Notes: generated from the letters alone by a model not told the origin. A DNA stretch of 64,000 nt from Blastocladiella emersonii ATCC 22665 (GCA_025594325.1 JANHCV010000016.1:372001-436000), one strand, 5' to 3'. Counted from the first letter of the stretch, positions 1 to 12,200 are shown. Made by a program: numbers and translations.

Positions 1-146
1 GGCGTCCGGGCAGCGGGACGGGCGAGCGCCAGGCGCGCAGCAGCAGTCGCGGGCGCGATGGGCGCATGGCGCGAGCACGACATGGTCGACGCGAGGCGCG
101 CTCGGGGCGCGCCGCCGGCGCGGGCGGCGAGCAGGCGGGACAGCAT
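1..146 (-). CDS. 5' end of a gene running off the left edge, probable mitochondrial presequence
   Basis: An open frame on the minus strand starts at an ATG at 146-144 and stays open for 48 codons to the window edge. The peptide begins MLSRLLAARAGG and is rich in Arg, Ala, Leu and Ser with no acidic residue, which is the composition of a mitochondrial import presequence. The mature protein lies outside the window, so its function cannot be named. The stretch between this ATG and the next gene at 444 is about 300 bases and would hold both promoters. Risk: in GC-rich DNA an Ala/Arg-rich open frame of this length can arise by chance, so the call rests on the presequence character alone. Confidence 0.4.
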   Translation of the reverse strand, partial: MLSRLLAARAGGAPRARLASTMSCSRHAPIAPATAAARLALARPAART

Positions 147-443
147 GTTGGCGATGGCGATCAGTTGATGCGTTGCGATGCGTAGAGTGTACGGGGGCGG
201 GCGATACGGGAGCGTATGCGCCGCGGGTGGGGGGAGAGCGGCGAGGCGACGTGGAGCACCGTGTTGACGCAAAGGATGACTGATGTTCGCGACGGCCGAT
301 CGCCCGACAGACGTGGCAGGCGCCCCCGCGGCTGTTCGACTCGGACCAGGGGGACTTAGCCCCCCTGCTCGGACTGCTCCGCCGGCGCGAGCAGCGACTC
401 TCCCCTGCCCGCGCGGGCGAACCATCACCCGCGCGAGCGCTCC

Positions 444-1250
444 ATGCAACACATGACCATGAGCAACTGCGCCGAGGATGTATCCCGCGAAACTGCGGCC
501 GCGGGCCACGCGGCAGCGCTCGCCGACCCGCCGGCGGACCCCATCGCCGAGGACTTCTCCGACTACGCCGCGACCCAGCTCGACGCGGTCCTGGGCGTGC
601 TCCAGATGCACCTGGAGTCTGCAGACCCCTTCGAGCTCCAGACCCGTCCCTTCCGCATCACGCCCGACCTCGTCACGGGGATCATCGCCTTGCTCGAGCG
701 CTGTGGTATGACCCACGAGGAGCAGGACGCAGTCCTCGGCCGCATCGAGTCGGCATTCCATTTTTGGTACCAGAGGCAACCGATGGACCTGTACTATCTC
801 GCCCGCCCGGAAGGCGCCAACGGTTTCCTCAAGGACCGGGCGCGCGCGTTCGCCAGGGACCTCAACCGCGCCGTGTGCCAGTCGCTGCCGCGCGAGTTCC
901 GCCGGCTCGTCACGGGCGTCGCCAAGATCGACTCTCTCCTCCATCCCAATGCCCCGCCCGAAAAGATCGCCTGGGCGTGGACGCGCGAGGAGGTCCTGTC
1001 CCGTATTGGCGGCGATCAGTTTGAAGACGGCGGCGAGCAGCTCGTGTACGGGGTTGCTGCTGCGTCAAAGGTGCGCAGCGAGTCGGCCGCGCACGCCGAC
1101 AGCGACGACGAGCTCGAGGTGGACGTCAAGATGGGTGCTGCGGCACTTGCGACCCGCGCACTGCTCCGCTTGGTCGCTGAGCAGATGGTGTTCGTCGGCA
1201 GGCTCCCTGTTGACTACGAGCTGCCAGCGCCACTTCCCCAATTTCCGTGA
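444..1250 (+). CDS. Uncharacterised 268-residue protein
   Basis: Single-exon frame from ATG 444 to the stop at 1248-1250. I do not recognise the family. The N-terminal 30 residues are Ala/Asp-rich and look disordered. Residues about 35-175 are predicted helical, with amphipathic stretches such as QLDAVLGVLQMHLESADPFE and a Trp/Tyr-rich segment around HFWYQRQPMDLYYLARPEG. An acidic patch (DSDDELEVD) comes near residue 220 and a last helix (ATRALLRLVAEQMVF) near 240. No signal peptide, membrane segment or Cys/His metal motif is visible. It runs towards the TRMT2A-like gene (tail to tail, about 180 bases apart). The amino-acid make-up is balanced, unlike the Arg/Pro/Ala-only shadow frames, which supports a real gene. 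Confidence 0.6.
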   Translation: MQHMTMSNCAEDVSRETAAAGHAAALADPPADPIAEDFSDYAATQLDAVLGVLQMHLESADPFELQTRPFRITPDLVTGIIALLERCGMTHEEQDAVLGRIESAFHFWYQRQPMDLYYLARPEGANGFLKDRARAFARDLNRAVCQSLPREFRRLVTGVAKIDSLLHPNAPPEKIAWAWTREEVLSRIGGDQFEDGGEQLVYGVAAASKVRSESAAHADSDDELEVDVKMGAAALATRALLRLVAEQMVFVGRLPVDYELPAPLPQFP

Positions 1251-1429
1251 GAGCTCCATAAAGTGTGGGTTGGCCATCGAAAACACCCGGATTCAACGCG
1301 GTTGAGACGCGCACAACACCTTGTCACTGACGCGCTCGGCCCTCAGCTTGTTCCTTAAAGCTTGCACCATCAAAGAGTCAAGTACGGAATGCTAATTTAT
1401 ATATATAAGCGAGCTCTCCCAAACGACGT

Positions 1430-3532
1430 CTACGCAGTCGAGGTCTCCTCGGACTTGCTCTCGACCTCCTCCGCCGCCGCGGTCTCGGCAGCAGCAGAAG
1501 CAGCGGCAGCAGCCGCAGCGGCCTTGGCCTCCTGCTTGGCCGCCTTCGCCGCCGCGGCCTTGGCCATCTGGCGGACGCGCTGCTCCTCGATCTCGGCACG
1601 CTCCGCGTCCGTGAGCATGGGCCGCGACAGGACGCACACGACCTCCATGTGCTTGGTGTGCGGGAACATGTCGACGGTGCAGGCGCGGTCGAGGACAAAC
1701 GGCTCGCCGGGGAACGAGTTGGACGAGGGGCGGATCAGGTCGACAATGTTCTGCTTGCCCTGGTTGATGTCGCACGACACGAACACGACGCGCGAGATGG
1801 CGCGGCACGCCTTGATGGCCTTGATCACCGACTTGTGCACGCCGGTCCGCGGCGGGTCGAGCACCGCAATGATCTCGCCGTACTCGTGCGACTTGTGCAG
1901 CATCTGGTCCATGAGCTTCTCGGCGGGGCCCGCACGGTACTCGGCGTTGGTCACGCCGTTGCGCGCCGCGTTGGCCCGCGCGTTCTCGATCGCGTCCTCG
2001 ACAATGTCGACGCCCAGGATCCGGTCAAAGTTGCCGCCCGACATGCAGATCCCGATCGTGCCCGTGCCGCAGCACAGGTCCAGCAGCGTCTTGCGCCGGC
2101 CCTCGGGGATCGACTCCATGGCCCAGTCGCGCACCATGCTGTACATGACCTCGGTCGCCGGCTTGTTGATCTGGAAAAAGGACGACGGCGAGATGGTGAA
2201 CTTGAACCCGAGCAGCTCCTCCTCGATCGTCACCGACGTGCCCTCGAGCAGCTCAACGGGCTCCTCGGCCGGGAACAGGTCCGACGACCCCTCGTAGTAC
2301 TGCAGCCCGAGCACCGTCACGGGCAGCGACGCCTTGGCCGCCTCGGCGAGGTAGAACTCCTTGAAATTGGCCACCTCGGCGGCCACCAGCGCCTCCTCGG
2401 TCGTCGACTTGCTGACCTGCAGGATGACCATGGTCTGGCCGGTGGACGTGGTGCGCACCAGGATCAGGCGGAAGAAGCCGCTCACGGTGCCCTTGTCCCA
2501 CACGGGGAGCGCCGACTGCCGCACGAACCGCTCGACAATGTCGACAATGGTCAGCATCGTGTCGCTGATGTGCTTGAGCCCCTTGGGCGACCCGACGGTC
2601 CACTTGCCCGACACGTAGCTGCCCGCGTTGAAGCCGACGGTCGGCTCGCCCTCGAGGTTCTTGCCGATCGAGAACTCGCACTTGTTGCGGTACCCGTCCT
2701 GCACGGGCGACGGCACCGGGGCGAGCAGGTTCAGCTCGTGCTGGTACTTGCTACACAGGGTTAAAAAAAAAAGAGATGTCAGCGGGGGTAGGAAGCACGA
2801 GTAAGGGCAGCGAGACGTACGCTTCCTTCTTGGCATTCTCGATGGCGCACTGCATGACCGCGTGCTTCTGCTCGAGCTGCTCCGCGTACTCGACCTTCCA
2901 CAGCGGCGTCGTCTGGTCGGCGATGCGCTCGGTCGGCGTGCGCTGGTCGTTGGGGTCGATGGTGCGCTGCTGGTACACCTTGGGCTGCTCGTCCACCTCG
3001 GTGATCTGCACGAGCGCGTTGCGCTCCTTGAGGTCGGCGGCCTTGAGGGCGGCCACGGCCAGCGAGCGCTCCTCGACCGACTACACCACAGCGCGTCAGT
3101 TTTGAGGGTTCCAGAGCGACCGCTTGCGGGCGAACGTACGGGGAACGTGAGCCACGCCTCCTTGGACTTGGGCGCCTTCTTGATCTGCACGGTCTGGACC
3201 CAGGCCTCGCTGGCGAGCGTGGGCTGCTTGCCGAGCCACTTGCGGAACACCTTGTTGGTGGCGTGCTGGTTCACGCCCGACAGCTTGACGCGGCGGAGGA
3301 CCGCCTGCGCAGCGGCGTTCATGTTGTCGGCGGCGGGGGCGTCCTCGGTGCGGGCCTTCTTGGCGGGAGCCTCCTTGGTGTCGGGCTCCTCGTCCTCGGC
3401 CGTAGCGGCGGCGGCGGCGGCAGGGGCGTCGTTGGGCGTGAGGGAGGTGGGAGGGGTGACGACAATGTCCTCGGACTCGTCGTGGGCGCGCTTCCGGGGG
3501 CTGCTCGTCTCGGTGCCGCGGTGATGCTCCAT
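1430..3532 (-). CDS. TRMT2A: tRNA (uracil-5-)-methyltransferase, TRMT2A-like
   Basis: Three exons on the minus strand: 3532-3140, 3080-2821 and 2750-1430, giving 657 residues; both introns start GTACGT and end TAG. The enzyme family (TrmA/RumA/TRMT2) methylates C5 of uridine using S-adenosylmethionine. Visible marks are the SAM loop LDLCCGTGTIG near residue 441, DPPRTGVHKSVI after it, the VSCD segment near 543 that holds the family's catalytic Cys, and DMFPHTKHMEVV near 585 with the general-base Glu. Residues about 77-145 look like the RRM-type domain that separates TRMT2A from bacterial TrmA. Before this comes an acidic/basic low-complexity head with KKAR and KRAH patches that could act in nuclear import. 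The C-terminus is an unusual Ala/Glu/Lys helix of about 50 residues. It is divergent from the gene at 4042, sharing about 510 bases of upstream DNA. Confidence 0.93.
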   Translation of the reverse strand: MEHHRGTETSSPRKRAHDESEDIVVTPPTSLTPNDAPAAAAAATAEDEEPDTKEAPAKKARTEDAPAADNMNAAAQAVLRRVKLSGVNQHATNKVFRKWLGKQPTLASEAWVQTVQIKKAPKSKEAWLTFPVRSPASGRSGTLKTDALWCSRSRSARWPWPPSRPPTSRSATRSCRSPRWTSSPRCTSSAPSTPTTSARRPSASPTRRRRCGRSSTRSSSSRSTRSCSAPSRMPRRKRTSRCPYSCFLPPLTSLFFLTLCSKYQHELNLLAPVPSPVQDGYRNKCEFSIGKNLEGEPTVGFNAGSYVSGKWTVGSPKGLKHISDTMLTIVDIVERFVRQSALPVWDKGTVSGFFRLILVRTTSTGQTMVILQVSKSTTEEALVAAEVANFKEFYLAEAAKASLPVTVLGLQYYEGSSDLFPAEEPVELLEGTSVTIEEELLGFKFTISPSSFFQINKPATEVMYSMVRDWAMESIPEGRRKTLLDLCCGTGTIGICMSGGNFDRILGVDIVEDAIENARANAARNGVTNAEYRAGPAEKLMDQMLHKSHEYGEIIAVLDPPRTGVHKSVIKAIKACRAISRVVFVSCDINQGKQNIVDLIRPSSNSFPGEPFVLDRACTVDMFPHTKHMEVVCVLSRPMLTDAERAEIEEQRVRQMAKAAAAKAAKQEAKAAAAAAAASAAAETAAAEEVESKSEETSTA

Positions 3533-4041
3533 GGTTGACAGCGGCGCGGCGAACAGGGATCCAGCGCGGTTGAATGAGCGACCTGAGGCGGACGAGGCGG
3601 CCGCCGTGGCGCACGAGGGATCCGCGAAGAGGAACGCGAGGGCGCGAGGCGGTCACGCCGCGCCACATGCGCCGTTGCTGTCTCGCGGCCGCGTCTCACG
3701 CCGCACGTGATGGTCGACACCGACGCGTTTCGCGACGCGTTTTTGCTCCACGCCGGCGACGCATCTCCACCCACGCGCTGCGCCGCGCCGCGCGCGCAAC
3801 AACACGTCCCGCTTTGCCTCCAACCGGCGCGAGACACGGTGCTCGCCCGCCCCTCGCAACTCAATGAAACCTGCTCGCGCCCGCCGTGTGTCCCGCAGAC
3901 CGACGCGTCCCGCCGCCGCGCGCTCCCGCCGGCCGCCGCTGTCTCTGCCGCCGCTGCCGCCGCTGCACAAGAGCCTCCTCCTACCCAAACTCGCAACTGC
4001 CCTCTACAACCCACTCGCCGCCGCCGACTCCGACTCTCACC

Positions 4042-5545
4042 ATGGGGAATAAGCAGTCCATGTATGAGCCCATGCAACATTATCGTATCATGCCGACCTA
4101 TGTTGCTGACGTGCGACCTCGCGTGTAGCCCGGCGGACGAAAGTCTCGACTCGAACTTCAACTCGCCCTGCCCCTCGCCAACCCGTCCTGAGCGTACCGC
4201 GCCGTGCCCGCTGCCCAGCTCGCCCCGCTCGTCCAACCTCGCCACCCTGCCATCAAGCCCGTCGAGCCCCGGTGGTACCACGTCGGGATCCATTACCCCG
4301 ACGCCCAGCAACTATAACACCCCGTACAAGACCGCGCCGGCCCCGCCTGTCGCCCGATCGCCGCTCCGCACCAACCTCAAGAGCAACCTGAGCAACCCGA
4401 CGCTCAAGCTCGACATCGGCAGCCGCGCCACTGCGGCTTCGAGTACCACCACGTCGCCGTCCTCCGCGTCTACGACCAACCAGTTCCGCAACCCGTCGAC
4501 CCCGCAACCGCACCAGCAGCTGTCCAAGACCGCCATCGCCATGGGCAAGGCACCGACGTCCGCGTTCGTACACAACGACGTGTCCGCTTCGGCGGCTGTC
4601 CCTATCGTCGGCCCGCGCCGCTTCGCCGGCACGCTGCCCGTCGCACCGTACCACCTGCCCACACCCAAGACCGCGCCCGCCCGCGACAACCGCATCGACC
4701 ACGGCAGCAGCTCGCGTACCCGCGACCTCGCGTGGCGGCCGATCCCGGTCGGTGCCCCGATCCCCACGACCCCGACAACGGTGGCTGGCACGCGGAAACG
4801 CAAGCGTGTGCCGCCACCCCCGCTCGACGACACGCACCACCGGTCCGCGGGCGACGTCGGGCTTGGCAGCGAGGCCGACTCGGGCCCGCCGTCGCGGTGG
4901 CCCGTCGGCGACTCCGGGTCCGCGGCCGCGTCGTCGCACTCGCTCGCGCACCTGCCGTCGCCCGCGCCCGAGTCGGCTCCGACACGGACGTGCACGTGCG
5001 CTGCGTCGTCACCAGTCCCGACCGTCGCCCCGCCCAAGCCGTACCTCGCGCCGCTCAACTCGGGCGCCAACGCGCAGCGGTGGAAGTTCGAGATCCAGCT
5101 GGTGCACCAGCTGTACTACGCGGGCCTGATCGAGGAGCAGGTGGCGCGGCACGTCGAGATCATCATGCAGCAGTCGGGCGGCGCCATCCACACCAACCTG
5201 CGGTCCGCGTTCGAGTGGTACCACAGCCTGCTGCTCCGCGAGCGCCCGCAGATGCAGGAACTCGCGCGCCGCCTGCGCCAGTTCTCGACCTACGTACGTT
5301 GTCTCTCGCGCGGCTCGCTCTCGGTTGCGACGGATGCTGATTCTCGCGTCGCGTAGAACATATACCTGTGCAAGCTCATGAAGTGGGACCACATGTGGGT
5401 CGAGGTGTCGTCCATCACCAACCGCGCGACGCAGCAGATTACCAAAAACTTCCGCTACAACTCGACGGCCGCCCCACCGCCGTTCCCGCCCGTGGCGGCT
5501 TCCACTCCGCGAGCCGTGTTCTGCCACTGCCGCTCCGCGTATTAA
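4042..5545 (+). CDS. Uncharacterised, possibly N-myristoylated protein
   Basis: I join 4042-4061, 4129-5293 and 5357-5545 (457 residues). The ATG at 4042 has a good context (CACCATGG). It is out of frame with the long downstream frame unless a 67-nt intron (GTATGA...TAG, 4062-4128) is removed, and then the phases match exactly. The protein then begins MGNKQSIPADES, a classic N-myristoylation start (Gly2, Ser6). Residues about 10-310 are Ser/Pro/Thr-rich with many SP and TP sites and a basic patch RKRKR. The only folded part is residues about 325-440, NAQRWKFEIQLVHQLYYAGL onward, which is helical. That segment faintly recalls helical repeats in Mediator Med12, but I do not trust this enough to name it. 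A longer frame from 3707 exists but its first 110 residues look like untranslated leader. Confidence 0.6.
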
Positions 5546-6230
5546 ACCAATAGACTAGAAAAACACTTTGCCTCGCTGTCCATGCTCTCTCAGCGAGCTC
5601 AGCTTCATGGCGACGCGTCATGGTCGCGTAATTCAAAACGAAAGTTGCGAGACTGACGCGGAAGAGAAAGCGCGTCACTCGCGCTTCAACTCGAGCAGGC
5701 CCACGGAGCGAGGAGCGAGAGACAAGCGCTCCGATGCACAGCACCGGCACTACCAAGCCCACTGGAATGTTGTGCGCGCTAAACACCGGTTGGGGAGACG
5801 TGTCACGAACATCCTCGATGGAACGTGAACGGGCGGCGATCGAGCAAAACGACGACAATCCTCGATTGCCCACGGTATCCCTGACGTGCGAGCCGCCGGC
5901 CGATATCGGCGATAGGTGCTGGCGGCGCGTATCGCAGCCGGTGCATGGCCGGTGCATGCCAAGAAGAGCGGACGAAAGTGCGAGACACCTGAAACGCGAC
6001 GCGTCGCTGGATCACATGCTAGGTTTTGAGACGCGTCGCTCATGGGGCAGGGTTCCCCTGTGCCCGCGCGCCCGCAACGCCTTGCCGCATGCTCAGTTGT
6101 GCGCAGATCAGAATAGCCACTACGAAGCGTTCGCGCTCCATGCAACTTTTAGAAGCAGCCTCTGCGCTCGGGTAGCGCGCGCACCTCACTCCACACGACC
6201 ACCTCCACTACGATCTCGCCGAACCACGCA
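5546..6230. other. Intergenic region upstream of the PAS protein gene
   Basis: No convincing gene. It holds the 3' end of the 4042 gene and the promoter of the PAS protein. MluI-type ACGCGT hexamers occur at 5613-5618, 5999-6004 and 6031-6036, two of them inside longer GACGCGTCGC blocks. Base composition is visibly less GC-rich than the coding flanks. Confidence 0.5.
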
Positions 6231-9200
6231 ATGCGGAGCGACTCGTCGGCGCCCATGGGCAGCAGCGTCGAGCCCGGCGATCCCGCCGGGCCGTCTTTCT
6301 CTAAAAAGCCGCGGTTTTCGCGGTTCCTCGACTCGTTCTTCTTCGTTCTCTACGTCATGAAGAGCAGGAAGGAAGCGCTGCGACCCAACTACGTCTCGTC
6401 CATTGTCCACCTCATCTTCGAGTTCATCCACTACGCGGGGTTCATCCTAGCGCCCGACAGCTACTTCAACTTGTACGATCGCCGTGGATGATCGACGGGT
6501 CGCCGACCGATCGCTCTCTAACCACTCGATCGCCTTCACCGTGTAGCGGCCCGTTCACACACGCGTACGGGCAAGTCGTGACGTTTCTCCAGTTCCGGAT
6601 CCCCTTCGTGCGCGCCAACATGTTCGCGCCCGACTTTTTGATCGTGTTCTGGCTGTTCGCGGCCCTGGCCGTGGCCATCGCGTCGATCATGGCGCTCGTA
6701 ATGGTCGCCTTCGCGCGGCGCGACTTCAAGCAGCTGTGGGCCGTCAAGGCGCTCAACGTCCTCATCTCGCTGGTGCTGCAGTACTTTGTCGTGTCGAGCG
6801 TCAGCATCCTCTTGAACCCGCTCATGTGCCACCCGGCCACCAACACGCTCGTGTCGTTCAAGTCGACGCCGTGTTTCCAGCCCAGCACGTCGCTCGCGCC
6901 GGCCATCGCGGGCATCCTGGCCACGGCGATCCTCGTCCCGCTGCTCCTCGCCACGACGCTCACGTCCGTCACGCCGCGTTACCCCAAGAACGAGATCCTG
7001 GCGTGCTCGAACCCCATATTCAACATGTTCTCGGTGGTCTTCACCGTCGCGTTCGTCATCATGGGCGAGTACCTCGGCCACGGCGTGTGGCCGCCCGTCG
7101 TCTCGGCCGTGTGCTACCTCGCCATGACCGTGTTCCTCGAGTACCAGCTACTGGCGACGCTGCCGTTCCACCACGCGTCCGCGACGCGGTGGCAGAGCGC
7201 GCTGACGTGCTCGCTCATCTGGTTGTCGTTCTGCGGCCTCGTATCCGCCGCGTCGCCCACCAACTACGTCGCCGAAAACCGCGTCATCGATTTCGTCATG
7301 GTCATCGGTTTGCTGCCCGCCGGGTTCGTCGGGTCGCGCCTCGCCAAGGCGCGCATCACCACATTCAAGCGGCTCGCGATGCTGGTCCAGGTCGAGGTCG
7401 ACGCGGCCATGGCCGCGGGTCCCGACCGCGGCGGGCCCGGCGGCCGCCACCACCACGGCGGCATGCCGTCGACGGCGCACGGGTCACGCACCAACCTCAC
7501 GTCCGAGATCGGCGCGGCGCTCGCGAGCGGTATCGGTGGCAGCATTGGCGGCGCGACGCGCCTGAGCGGCGGCGGCGGGGGCGGCGGGTGCCCGGTGGTC
7601 CGTCTCGACGCGTCGACCGAGATGCTCAACGAGGCGCCGCACTCGGCACACGGCCGGCTGATCGCCAACCCGCTCGTCATGTCGCTGCTCGGCGACGTCA
7701 ACTGCGTCGAGATCGTGGGTCGGATCCTGCAGCGCACGGCGGCCTGGCACGCGGCCGAGGCGTGGTACCGCGCGGCGCTGCAGATCCACCCCAACGACGC
7801 GGCTGTGCACCTGCTGTACTGCTCCTTTGCCGACACGCTGCAGATCGAGCGGGCCGCGACGCCCGACCGCGTGCCCGTGCTGACGACGGACGCGGCGTCG
7901 TGGGACGGGATCCCGCAGCTCGAGCCGTCGCTCGCGCAGCGGTTCCTGCTCTTCTGCCGGAGCATGGACCACGAGCAAAAGGCCGCGACGCAGGACGTGA
8001 TTGCCGGCATGGATAAGCTCGATCTGCTGCAGTACGTCGAGTTCCAGCGCAGCTACACCGAGGCCAAGCGGTACCACGCCAAGTGTGTCGACTCGATCCA
8101 GCAATTCTGGGTGCTGCTCCTGTCTCGCCGCGTGCAGTTCAAGGCGTTCGAGGCGTCGGTGCGCGCCATCATGACCAACACGAGCCGCGCCGACGAGTTT
8201 TACAAGCAGCTGCTGTCGCGGGTACGTCTCGCACGAATTCCTGGCCGTGGCCGTGGTCACTCAGCGCGAGCCTGACCGCACGTGTAGTATCCGAAAGCAG
8301 CCCACATCCTGCAAGCGTACTCGGATTTCTCGCGGCTCGTGCTCAACGACAGCGAGCTGTCGGCGACGTACTCGAACCTGGCCGAGGCGGCGCGCGCCCG
8401 CGAGGAGGAGCTCGCGCGATCCGGCGGCGACCTGTCGGGCGGCGGTGGCGAGGGCGGTGGCGGCGGCATGTCGGGCGCGTCGCTCACGCACTACAGCAAG
8501 TCGGCCGTCATCACCATGGACGCGAACGGCACCATCACGGACGTGAACCCGGGCGCGCTCAAGGTGTTCGGCTACGATTCGAAGCTGAGCCTCGTGTCTC
8601 GGTACGCTCTCGCGATGACCTTTGCCGTGGTCGTGATCACCATGGCCGTGATCATGACCATGGCCGCCACCGACTTCGCGAGCTCGCGACACTCACGCCC
8701 ATGCGTTGTGTAGGAAAATCAACCTCATCGTGCCGCACCCGTGGCGGTCCTTCCACGATTTCTACCTCGAACGGTACCGCCAGACGGGTGTCAAGCGCTT
8801 CATGGGTCCGAAGCAGCGGATCTTCGGGCAGCACGCCAAGGGCTACGCATTCCCCATGGACCTGCAGGTCGTCGAGCTCAAGGGCGCGCAGCGGCTGTTC
8901 GCAGGCCTCATCACGCCCGTGGCCGACCTCGACTCGACGGCCATGATCATCATCAACAAGGAGGGCAAGATCCAGATGCACAACAAGTTTGCGACCACGA
9001 TGCTCGGGTTCTCGTCGAGCCAGATGGTCGGCGAAAACGTAAACATGATCATGCCGCCGGACCACGCCTCGCACCACGACTCGTACCTGCAGCGGTTCCT
9101 CGAGACGGGCGTGCCGCACGTCATCGGTACGACGGGCCGCTGCCTCATGGCCAAGGAAAAGTCGGGCAAGTTCATCCCCGTGTCGCTCGAGGTCAACGAG

Positions 9201-12200
9201 CTCGTCATCAACGGCGACACGTATTTTCGGGGCACGATGCTCGACCTGCGCCAGCTCACGGCCGAGGTGTGCATCACGGGCAGCGGCGAGATCAAGTCAG
9301 TCAACGACGACACGTACATCCTCTTCGGGTGGGCGCGCGACGGGCTCGTGGGCAAGAACGTCAAGATGCTGATGCCCGAGCCGTACCGGTCGTTCCACGA
9401 TAGCTATCTCGACAGGCACCGGCGCACGCGCGCGTGCGTAATGATGACCTCGCTCGAGGGCCGCATCTATCCGGCCGTGCACCGCGACGGCACCGTGTTT
9501 ACGGTGCGGATCCGCGTGCAGGCCGTGCCGAGCTCGTTTGGCGGGACCGAGCCGATGTACAAGGCGACTATTAACCGCATCAACGACAATTACGACCCGC
9601 GCGCCGAGAAGACGCGCGAGGAGAACCGCATCCAGGTCAGCATGTCCGGCCACATCACGGCCACGGGCGCCTTCTTCAAGGAGCGGTGGGCCACGCCCGA
9701 CCTGCCCGGCCGCTCGCTCGCCGTCCTGTTCCCGCCCGTCCCGCAGGCGCCGCACCAGGCCAACCTGCGCACGCTGCTCGACACCATCACGGCGTCGCTG
9801 CCCACGACCCAGTTCTACACGCTCGTCCTGCGCCGCGACAAGACGCTGCTGCCGATGCTGGTCAGCGGGTGCGAGCTCGACGACGGCATCGAGCTGCAGA
9901 CCGAAGACCTGATCCTCAAGGAGGGCCTCATCACGCTCGACGAGGCGGGCAAGATCACGCAGTCCAACGACGACTTTGCCGCGCTGGTCGGCGTCGACAT
10001 TGAGCAGCTGCTCGGCCGGCCGCTCGCGACGCACATCCAGGGCGTCGTCACGCACCCCGAGTCGGGCGGGTACGCGCGGCAGGCGCTGGCCGCGGTGCAC
10101 CGCGACGGGTCGACATTTCCTGTCAACGTCGAGGTGTGCCCGCGCACCGACCCAGAGACGGGCATGGCGAGTTTTATGGTCCGCGTCGTCCACGGGCCCA
10201 TCGCGTACAAGGTCAGCCCCGACATTATCCGCAGCCTGCACCTCGGCGGGACCCGCGGCGGCGCCGGCGAGAGCAGCTCGTCGCTGTCGCCGAGCGCCAT
10301 GTGGACGACGGCGCTGCGCCGGCCCGAGGACGGGTCCGTGCCCGACATTCTGTCGCGCAGCCACAGCCACCGGTCCAGCGACTCGATCCCCGCGGACCCG
10401 AACGGGAGCAGCGGGGGTAGCAGCACCATGGTCACGCCGGGCCAGTCGATGACCAGCCCGCAGGTCACCCGCGCCCGCGTCATCCCGCCGTCTGTCCCCG
10501 AGGACAGCGAGTCGGAGCTCGATCCTCGCGCACCTCGGGCGGCCTCGATTCAGCGCTCGGTCCGCGATCCCGCCGGTCTCGCTCCTCCTGACGAAGACGG
10601 CCTCGCGAGCGGCGGCGGCGGTGGCGGCTGTCCCGTCTTCCACGGCGGCGCAAGCCCAACGCCGACGGGTCCGCGCCGCGTGTCCGTGTCGCTCGGTGCG
10701 GCGTCCGTGATGGGCGCCGGGACCATGGACTCGGGCGCGACCGCGACCGCGACCGGGGCCAAGGTGCTCACGCTCAAGACGCCGCAGCAGCTCAAGTCGG
10801 AGACGCCGGCGAACCCGCGCATCGTCAACTCGGCGTACGACACAGACGACGACACGGTCGCGACGCAGTCGGTGGTCGACAACGCGTCCGTGTCGGGCAG
10901 CGACACGGAGAGCCAGACGACGCGCGGCGACCGCAACTCGCGGCTGATCCTCGCGTGGAAGAGCTCCAAGACGAACCCGCTGCACGGCGCGCTGCAGCGG
11001 CGGCTGTGGGTCAGCTTCATCGTGACGGCGCTCGCGGCCATCGCCGTGGTCGTCGTGTTCAGCGTCAAGGGGAAACCCGACTTCAACATGGTACGCGTCG
11101 CCGCCGACCACGTCCCGATCGTCAGCTCGATCCTGCAGAAGACGGAGCAGCTGTATTTTTGCAACGTGGTGGTGCCCGCGGCGCCCGCGCTCGCGTCGTC
11201 GCCGCTGTGCGCCGAGGACATACGCGGCAAGCTCGTTGCGTACGGCCAGCGACTGTCGGAGCTCAGCACGGCGTTCAACGCCATGTCCCGGCCGAACCAG
11301 CCCCTGCAGATCGACACGCCTGTCGACGTGTCGCTCAAGCTGTTTGTGCTCACGGACCCGCGGGCGGCGACCGAGGCAGTGATCCCCGACGTGTGGCAAG
11401 TGTTCAGTCGCATGTCGGCGGCGTGCGCGGCCATGGCCAACGTCACGGGCGACCCGACGGCCAGCCGGCATTGGAACTTTCTCACGGCCAACAAGGACCA
11501 GCTGCTGTCGACCGTCTTCTTCTTCTCGGACAAGATTGACAACGTGGTCATCAACTTTTCCAACGCAGAAACGTACTCTGTCATCATCGCGACGCTCTCG
11601 CTGCCCATCATCGCTCTCGTACGCCCTCGCTTCGCGTGACTCGAGGCCGGACTCAACACTGACCACTGAGCGACAATGTAGGCCGTGTTCCTCCTCGTGC
11701 TGTGGCCCGAGGTCCGCAACCTGAACCGCGAGCGGTCCAAGGCGCTTGTGCTGCTCACCGGAATTCCGCGGCACGTCATCCAGTATCTCGCGTACCAGGT
11801 GTACGAGCTCGACGACGCCGACTGGGAGGACGAGGACCGCGAGGAGACGCGTCCCGCCGAGGGCGAGCAGTTGCAATCCCTCTCACACTCGAGCCACGAG
11901 CACGGCGACAGCGCCGAGGCCATCGCATCGCACACCGCGGCCGCCGCGGCCGCATCGACGCATGCAGTGACGGGATCCATGGCCGCGGTTCCAGGATCGC
12001 CGTTCAACCCTCTGCACCGCGCGTCGTTCTTCCGGCCGAGCGAAAAGGACAAGAGGTCGTCCAAGCCCATGGTCGCGGGCACCGACTACCGCGCGTACGT
12101 GATCGTCGCGACGCTGTACGCGTGGATCATGATCCCGTCGCTGGTCCTGGTCCTGTTCCGCCTCGCGCGCGTCCAGCAGGGCGTCCAGTGCTCGCTGCAG

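Noticed and set aside
3707-4041. Extended N-terminus of the 4042 gene from an ATG at 3707
   Set aside because: The extra residues are of leader-like composition. The spliced start at 4042 has better context and gives a sensible N-terminus.
5065-5293. Mediator Med12 assignment for the 4042 gene
   Set aside because: Only a short Trp...Gly-Leu helical pattern agrees. Length, N-terminus and the rest of the protein do not fit.
9297-11876. 859-codon open frame antisense to the PAS gene (and its mirror at 26047-28626)
   Set aside because: Composition is Arg/His/Ala/Val/Asp only, with no domain, and it overlaps conserved PAS coding exons. In this GC- and codon-biased DNA, long antisense frames arise by default.
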